Part shown: one piece after another, positions 58,446-64,000 of the stretch
How positions within the stretch are numbered: the first letter of the stretch is position 1
How the letters are laid out: each line of letters starts with the position of its first letter
Source of the DNA: Aggregatibacter actinomycetemcomitans DSM 8324
GTDB lineage: Bacteria; Pseudomonadota; Gammaproteobacteria; Enterobacterales; Pasteurellaceae
NCBI RefSeq assembly: GCF_000372365.1
Contig: NZ_AQUU01000010.1
Coordinates: 1-64,000 of the forward strand
Length of the DNA stretch: 64,000 nucleotides
Reading direction: 5' to 3'
Program-made: the position numbers and the translations under genes
The notes under the pieces: model-generated
The model's input: the letters and a program-made list of their open reading frames with translations, nothing else
Told to the model about the DNA's origin: nothing
Databases searched by the model: none

Positions 58446-60184
58446 ATGTGGAAATTTAACAGCAAACAATATCGAGAAGAAACCTCGCAAAAAATTTCGT
58501 GGGGTCACTGGTTTGCTTTTTTTAATATTTTATGGGCGATTTTTATCGGCGCCCGTTATGCTTTTATTATCGACTGGCCCGACACCCTATTCGGTAAAGT
58601 GTATTTTTTCATCAGCTTATTGGGGCATTTCAGTTTTATTGTTTTCGCCTTTTATCTGTTGGTGATTTTCCCCCTCAGTTTTATCGTCAAAAACCACCGC
58701 ACTTTTCGCGGGCTGACCGTTATTCTTGCGACCATTAGCAACACCTTATTATTAGTGGATACGGAAGTTTTTGTTCGCTTTAATCTTCACCTTTCCTCCT
58801 TAGTCTGGAATTTACTGGTGAATCCGGAAAACGGTGAACTCTCCCGCAACTGGCAACTTTTTTTCGTACCTATGCCGTTGATTTTATTAATACAAATGCT
58901 ATTTTCACGTTGGTCTTGGCAAAAATTACGCAGTTTAGAACGGCAAAAATGGCTGAAAGGCATAGGCATCTTTTTTGTTTGCACATTTAGTGCCACCCAC
59001 CTGATTTATGCGTGGGCGGATGCTTATTTGTATCGTCCGATTACGATGCAGCGTTACAATTTTCCGTTGTCCTATCCGATGACTGCCCGCTCATTATTAG
59101 AAAAGCGTGGTTTTATCAACAAGCGGGAATACGCCGAACGGTTGGCACAGGAAGGCCGCTTGGATGCGTTGGCGATTGAATATCCTAAAAAGCCACTGAC
59201 GTTTGATGAGCCGACGGAGAAGCAAAATATCATTCTGATTACCATTTCCGGGCTGCGTTATGATGCCATTAATGAAAAGAGCATGCCGAATTTAGCACGG
59301 TTCACCACCGATTCCACGCAATTTACCAATCATTACAGTAGCGGAAATAACAATAACGCCGGGTTAACAGGCCTATTTTATGGTTTGAATGCAAATTATA
59401 CCGACAGCTTATTGAGCAGCAAAATCCCTTCCGCACTGGTTGAACACATAACGCAACAGAAATACGTGCAAGGGCTGTTTTCCGGCAGGAAGTTTAATTC
59501 CAGCATTTTACGGCGTGCGATTTATCAGCAAACCAAACTGATCGGTGACACTTCCAATCAAGGGGCAGTAAATGCTTTTCAACATTGGCTGGAGACGGCA
59601 AAAACGCAGGAAAAACCGTTCTGGGGCTATTTGAGCTTGGATATTAAACCGAATTTATCACCGGAAAATTATGCGCAGGAACGTACCAAAATTGATGAAT
59701 TATTAGGGCAGATTTTGCCGCAATTGGATTTACCTAATACCCTGGTGATTATTCTGCTGAGCATGGCTATACCTTCCGGCAGCTCACGGAGAAAGAGGAA
59801 AATCGCTATTTCGCCCAAGATAAAGTGCGGGTGCCGATGATCGTACATTGGCAAGGTTTGGCGAAAGGTAAAGTGACAAAATTAACCTCTCATGTGGATG
59901 TGCTGCCGGCGTTAATGAAACACGTTTTCAAGGTGAGAAATCCGATTGGCGATTACGCGCAGGGACGTGATTTGTTTGACTTGAATCAGACCCCGGATTG
60001 GGTTTTGGTGTCTAATTATCGCTGGAATGTGATTATTCAGCCGGATGGCACGCAATATCATATTGATACGCGCGGAAACTATCAAAAATATGACCGCACT
60101 TATCAGAAAATTTCCTCTAAAAGACCGCCATTAGGGCTGTTTTTGGAAGTGTTTAATCAAGAGCGTTCATTTTTAGAAAAATGA
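58446..60184 (+). pseudogene. yejM: YejM/PbgA-like inner-membrane sulfatase-fold protein, frameshifted
   Basis: YejM (PbgA, LapC) is an inner-membrane protein that senses LPS and controls LpxC turnover through LapB. Five transmembrane helices are seen in about residues 20-195, followed by a periplasmic alkaline-phosphatase-fold domain. The frame is lost at about 59750-59754. Adding one base gives IITAEHGYTFRQL, matching the ITA-x-HG motif of E. coli YejM, and the frame then runs to 60184 for about 579 residues. The uncorrected product is 464 residues with all transmembrane helices. In E. coli the membrane part carries the essential function, so this truncation could be tolerated; sequencing error is the alternative. 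Confidence 0.85.
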
Positions 60185-60328
60185 TTAAAAATACGCCTGA
60201 CCAATAGTCAAAATCGATTATGTTTTTGAGGTTGCTCGCTTTATACTAGCGGGCAATTTATATCGGGACAAATACGATGTTATTAATTAAAAATCTGCGA
60301 ATTTTTTATAACATTATCCGTTATTGCA

Positions 60329-60395
60329 ATGAATCCGTTTCATTGTTCGCCCTTCTTTTTTCAATTAATAAACGATCCTCTTTTGAGGATTTTTT
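60329..60395 (+). promoter_or_regulatory. PyrL-like transcription attenuator and leader peptide
   Basis: A T-rich tract CTTCTTTTTTC (60351-60362) is followed after 13 bases by a hairpin (ATCCTC/GAGGAT, 60375-60390) with six T, an intrinsic terminator placed 48 bases before the amidohydrolase ATG. The frame from 60329 reads through it as SPFFFQLINDPLLRIFSIC, which parallels the E. coli pyrBI leader peptide (PFFFPLI, then PLNRGAFFC). This is the architecture of UTP-sensing attenuation. No stop separates this frame from the enzyme. Confidence 0.65.
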
Positions 60396-60442
60396 CTATT
60401 TGCGCCCATCACATTTTCCAATTTGCCTACCACGGAGTAATC

Positions 60443-61432
60443 ATGACGAAGAATCATGTTCGGAGTTTCAAAACCTATATTCGAGATGAAATTATTAAAA
60501 AAGGTGGCTGGGTTAATGCACATGCGCATGCCGATCGCGCTTTTACCATGACCCCGGAAAAAATCGGGATTTATCACAGCAGTAATTTGCAGCAAAAATG
60601 GGACTTGGTGGACGAGGTAAAACGCACCTCCTCCGTGGATGATTATTACGCCCGTTTTTGTCAATCTATCGAATTGATGATTTCCCAAGGGGTTACGGCG
60701 TTCGGTACCTTTGTGGATATTGACCCGGTGTGTGAAGATCGCGCCATTATTGCCGCCCACAAAGCGCGCGAAGTGTATAAAAATGACATTATCCTGAAAT
60801 TCGCCAACCAAACGTTGAAAGGCGTGATTGAACCGACGGCACGCAAATGGTTCGACATCGGTTCGGAAATGGTGGATATGATCGGTGGCTTGCCTTATCG
60901 TGATGAATTAGATTACGGACGCGGTTTGGACGCCATGGATATTTTGTTGGATAAAGCCAAGTCTCTCGGCATTATGTGCCATGTGCATGTGGATCAGTTC
61001 AATTCGCCGCAGGAAAAAGAAACGGAGCAGTTATGCGATAAAGCCATTGAACATGGTATGCAAGGTCGGGTGGTGGCGATTCACGGTATTTCTATCGGTT
61101 CGCATTCCAAAGAATATCGCTATCGTTTATATGAAAAAATGCGTCAGGCGCAAATGATGATGATTGCCTGTCCGATGGCATGGATTGATAGTAACCGAAA
61201 AGAGGAACTGATGCCGTTCCATAATGCACTCACGCCGGCGGATGAAATGATTCCGGAAGGCATTACGGTAGCGATTGGTACGGATAATATTTGCGATTAC
61301 ATGGTGCCTTTATGTGAAGGCGATATGTGGCAGGAGCTGAGCTTGCTGGCGGCAGGTTGCCGCTTCCCGGATTTGGATGCCATGGTGAATATTGCCAGCA
61401 TCAACGGGCGTAAAGTGTTGGGCATTGATTAG
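60443..61432 (+). CDS. CodA-like amidohydrolase (cytosine-deaminase superfamily)
   Basis: This 329-residue metal-dependent hydrolase has amidohydrolase ligands in order: HAHAD near residue 26, HVHVDQF near 183, a His in VVAIHGIS near 213 and the catalytic Asp in IGTDNICDYMVP near 274, the same spacing as cytosine deaminase CodA. The substrate is not proven; a pyrimidine or related cyclic amide is likely, and the PyrL-like attenuator upstream supports that. I chose the ATG at 60443 (MTKNHV, with GGAG before it). The frame is open upstream to 60329 through the leader, so an N-terminally extended form is possible. A terminator follows. Confidence 0.82.
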   Translation: MTKNHVRSFKTYIRDEIIKKGGWVNAHAHADRAFTMTPEKIGIYHSSNLQQKWDLVDEVKRTSSVDDYYARFCQSIELMISQGVTAFGTFVDIDPVCEDRAIIAAHKAREVYKNDIILKFANQTLKGVIEPTARKWFDIGSEMVDMIGGLPYRDELDYGRGLDAMDILLDKAKSLGIMCHVHVDQFNSPQEKETEQLCDKAIEHGMQGRVVAIHGISIGSHSKEYRYRLYEKMRQAQMMMIACPMAWIDSNRKEELMPFHNALTPADEMIPEGITVAIGTDNICDYMVPLCEGDMWQELSLLAAGCRFPDLDAMVNIASINGRKVLGID

Positions 61433-61440
61433 AAAGAAAA

Positions 61441-61468
61441 ATACCGAGTTTAGCGCTCGGTATCTTTG
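61441..61468 (+). terminator. Terminator after the amidohydrolase
   Basis: ATACCGAG and CTCGGTAT pair over 7 bases and are followed by a weak T tract, 9 bases past the stop. Two direct uptake signals follow before mazG. Confidence 0.7.
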
Positions 61469-61529
61469 ATTGGGCAACAAAGTGCGGTCAATTTTTTTCG
61501 TGTTTTTTAAAGGAAAAGTGCGGTGGGTT

Positions 61530-62324
61530 TTAGCGGTGTTTTTCTTCCTGCTTCACTTCATCCCATAACAGATCCATTTCGACCAGAGACGCGTCTTCCA
61601 AAGAACGATGTTGTTGCTTTAATTTTTCTTCTACGCGACGGAATCGTTGTTCAAATTTTTGGTTCGCTTTGCTTAGGCTTTCTTCCGCCTGACATTTCAA
61701 ATGACGGCTTAAATTGACGGTAGCAAATAACAAATCGCCCATTTCTTCTTCGATTTTCTGTTGATCTTGCGGAGAGCGTTCCATTTCCTGTTTCACTTCC
61801 TGTAATTCCTCTTCCACTTTGGCAAAAACCGGTGCAATGTCTTTCCAGTCAAAGCCGACTTTGGCACAGCGTTTTTGCAATTTTTCTGCTCGCATTAAGG
61901 CGGGAAAGGCATGCGGAATGTTATCTAAAATGGAGGTGTAACCTTGATTTTGATGCTCCTGCGCTTTCATGGCATTCCAATTCTGTAAGGCTTCCTGTTC
62001 ATTATTGGCATGCTTGTCACCGAACACGTGGGGATGGCGACGCACGATTTTTTCCGCAACGTCTTGTACGACTTGATCAAAGGTAAACTTTTTCTCCTCC
62101 GCTGCTAATTGACTGAGAAAGACCACTTGTAAAAGTAAATCGCCCAATTCTTCCTTAAGATTTTCCACATTGTTTTGTTCAATGGCTTCAATAACTTCGT
62201 AGGCTTCTTCTTTCAGGCATGGAATCATGGATTGGTAGGTCTGTTTAATATCCCACGGACAACCGTGTTCGGGATCACGCAGTTGGGCAATGAGTTGGGT
62301 AAAATCATGAATAGAATAGGTCAT
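61530..62324 (-). CDS. mazG: Nucleoside triphosphate pyrophosphohydrolase MazG
   Basis: MazG hydrolyses NTPs to NMP and pyrophosphate and in E. coli limits ppGpp. The 264-residue protein has two MazG domains: the first with [20 protein letters not shown] near residue 22 and [16 protein letters not shown] near 58, the second with [17 protein letters not shown] near 195. I chose the ATG at 62324 (MTYSIHDF), matching E. coli length, over an in-frame start 24 codons upstream. It is monocistronic. Confidence 0.94.
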   Translation of the reverse strand: MTYSIHDFTQLIAQLRDPEHGCPWDIKQTYQSMIPCLKEEAYEVIEAIEQNNVENLKEELGDLLLQVVFLSQLAAEEKKFTFDQVVQDVAEKIVRRHPHVFGDKHANNEQEALQNWNAMKAQEHQNQGYTSILDNIPHAFPALMRAEKLQKRCAKVGFDWKDIAPVFAKVEEELQEVKQEMERSPQDQQKIEEEMGDLLFATVNLSRHLKCQAEESLSKANQKFEQRFRRVEEKLKQQHRSLEDASLVEMDLLWDEVKQEEKHR

Positions 62325-62505
62325 TTTATGTTCAAAATTAGTTAAAAAAGGGTTTCGGATCCTAACACAAAAGGCATTTGGGATCATTTTTTTCATTGTA
62401 AATGAAAGTTTTTCTCAAAATGTGATCCAGCACATATTTTTTTTTATATCCCGGTGCTACTATATAACTAAAGTAAATTAATCCTGATCGGGTAAGGAGT
62501 TGATT

Positions 62506-62931
62506 ATGTACAAACATGTGTTAGTTGCGGTTGATCTTTCAGAAGAAAGTGCGTTCTTGTTGAAAAAAGCGGTCGGCGTGGCAAAGCGTTATGATGCGAA
62601 GTTATCCATTATTCATGTGGATGTTAACTTCTCGGATCTTTACACAGGGCTTATTGACGTAAATATGGTATCAATGCAGGATCGCATTTCCAGCGAAACC
62701 CAACAGGCGTTGATCAAACTCGCCGAACAAGCGGGTTACCCGATCACCGAAAAACTCAGTGGTAGTGGGGATTTAGGGCAAGTGTTAGCCGATGCCATCG
62801 ACAAATATGATGTGGACTTACTTGTCACCGGCCACCACCAAGACTTTTGGAGTAAATTGATGTCATCCACCCGTCAGGTGATGAATTCAATTACTGTTGA
62901 TATGCTTGTTGTTCCTCTTCGTGACGAATAA
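62506..62931 (+). CDS. uspA: Universal stress protein A
   Basis: UspA is a small cytoplasmic stress-induced protein. The 141-residue sequence is highly similar to E. coli UspA ([14 protein letters not shown] at the start, [18 protein letters not shown] near 38, [17 protein letters not shown] near 105, [11 protein letters not shown] at the end). It lacks the G-2x-G-9x-G ATP loop, so it belongs to the non-nucleotide-binding UspA type. I chose the ATG at 62506, with AAGGAG seven bases upstream, over a TTG two codons earlier. It is followed by alaS after an uptake-signal terminator. Confidence 0.95.
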   Translation: MYKHVLVAVDLSEESAFLLKKAVGVAKRYDAKLSIIHVDVNFSDLYTGLIDVNMVSMQDRISSETQQALIKLAEQAGYPITEKLSGSGDLGQVLADAIDKYDVDLLVTGHHQDFWSKLMSSTRQVMNSITVDMLVVPLRDE

Positions 62932-62961
62932 AGCAAGTAGTAAATAAGTTGTCCAAAAACT

Positions 62962-63002
62962 AACCGCACTTTTATGATTTCTGAATGTGAGTGCGGTTTT
63001 TT
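62962..63002 (+). terminator. Uptake-signal hairpin terminator after uspA
   Basis: AACCGCACT and AGTGCGGTT are inverted around a 19-base loop, followed by TTTT. It ends uspA before alaS. Confidence 0.7.
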
Positions 63003-63130
63003 CGTCTTGTCGGAAAAATAAAGCATTATAGCTAAAAAGGTTTTTTATAAATGGGAAAAGTGTGTAACAATACGCGGCTACCCAATTACCTTTTAATTCT
63101 AAAGATATTTTAAGAAAGCAAGGCTTGTAA

Positions 63131-64000
<870 letters not shown>

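Noticed and set aside
62418-62440. CRP-like dyad TGTGATCCAGCACA upstream of uspA
   Set aside because: The half-sites are two bases too close together (N6 instead of N8 between TGTG and CACA).

Overview
The window is chromosomal DNA from a member of the Pasteurellaceae, most likely Aggregatibacter. The main evidence is the very frequent Haemophilus-type DNA uptake signal (AAGTGCGGT or its complement). I counted roughly fifty copies by eye, many of them paired head to head as terminator stems. Gene order (cyaA opposite hemCDXY, tamAB-ppx, yejK opposite yejLM, bamE-cpxRA, uspA-alaS) and gene content also fit the family. I see no tRNA, rRNA, CRISPR array, prophage or insertion sequence.

Layout. 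0-6.4 kb: tuf (only the first base is missing), then a pentose-type ABC importer (binding protein divergent from ATPase and permease) with an L-xylulose-kinase-like gene broken by a frameshift. 6.4-13.2 kb: tex, a LysR regulator divergent from a dicarboxylate-type carrier, a frameshifted histidine phosphatase, a decayed second copy of tex, and greB. 13.3-15.6 kb: a zinc-finger anti-sigma candidate, an ECF sigma factor and a methionine-rich periplasmic peptide, then the queuosine-precursor transporter yhhQ behind a preQ1-I riboswitch. 15.6-30.7 kb: hemCDXY divergent from cyaA, then narP and tamA-tamB-ppx. 30.7-39.1 kb: pckA, a secreted DUF3108-like protein, nudC, hemE, yjaG, HU, a DeoR-family regulator and glmS.

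39.1-47.8 kb is an accessory block of secreted esterases/hydrolases, two aldo/keto reductases and two paralogous LysR regulators. It is rich in small palindromic repeats, two of its three esterase genes are broken, and it lies between two perfect 41-bp direct copies of one uptake-signal hairpin. 47.8-64 kb: a methyltransferase behind a Fur-box-like promoter, yjgR, yiiM-ychJ-yihY-dtd (overlapping genes), gltS, cpxA, cpxR (frameshifted), bamE, yejK, yejL, yejM (frameshifted), a CodA-like amidohydrolase behind a PyrL-like attenuator, mazG, uspA and the start of alaS.

Most notable: (1) a leader resembling the E. coli pyrBI leader in front of an amidohydrolase rather than pyrB; (2) an ECF sigma, zinc-finger and Met-rich-peptide module that may be an oxidant (hypochlorite) defence; (3) evidence that tex was duplicated and the greB-linked copy decayed; (4) the repeat-bounded esterase/reductase block. 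Six genes carry frameshifts. Several are single-base changes, so assembly error must be excluded before they are called pseudogenes.
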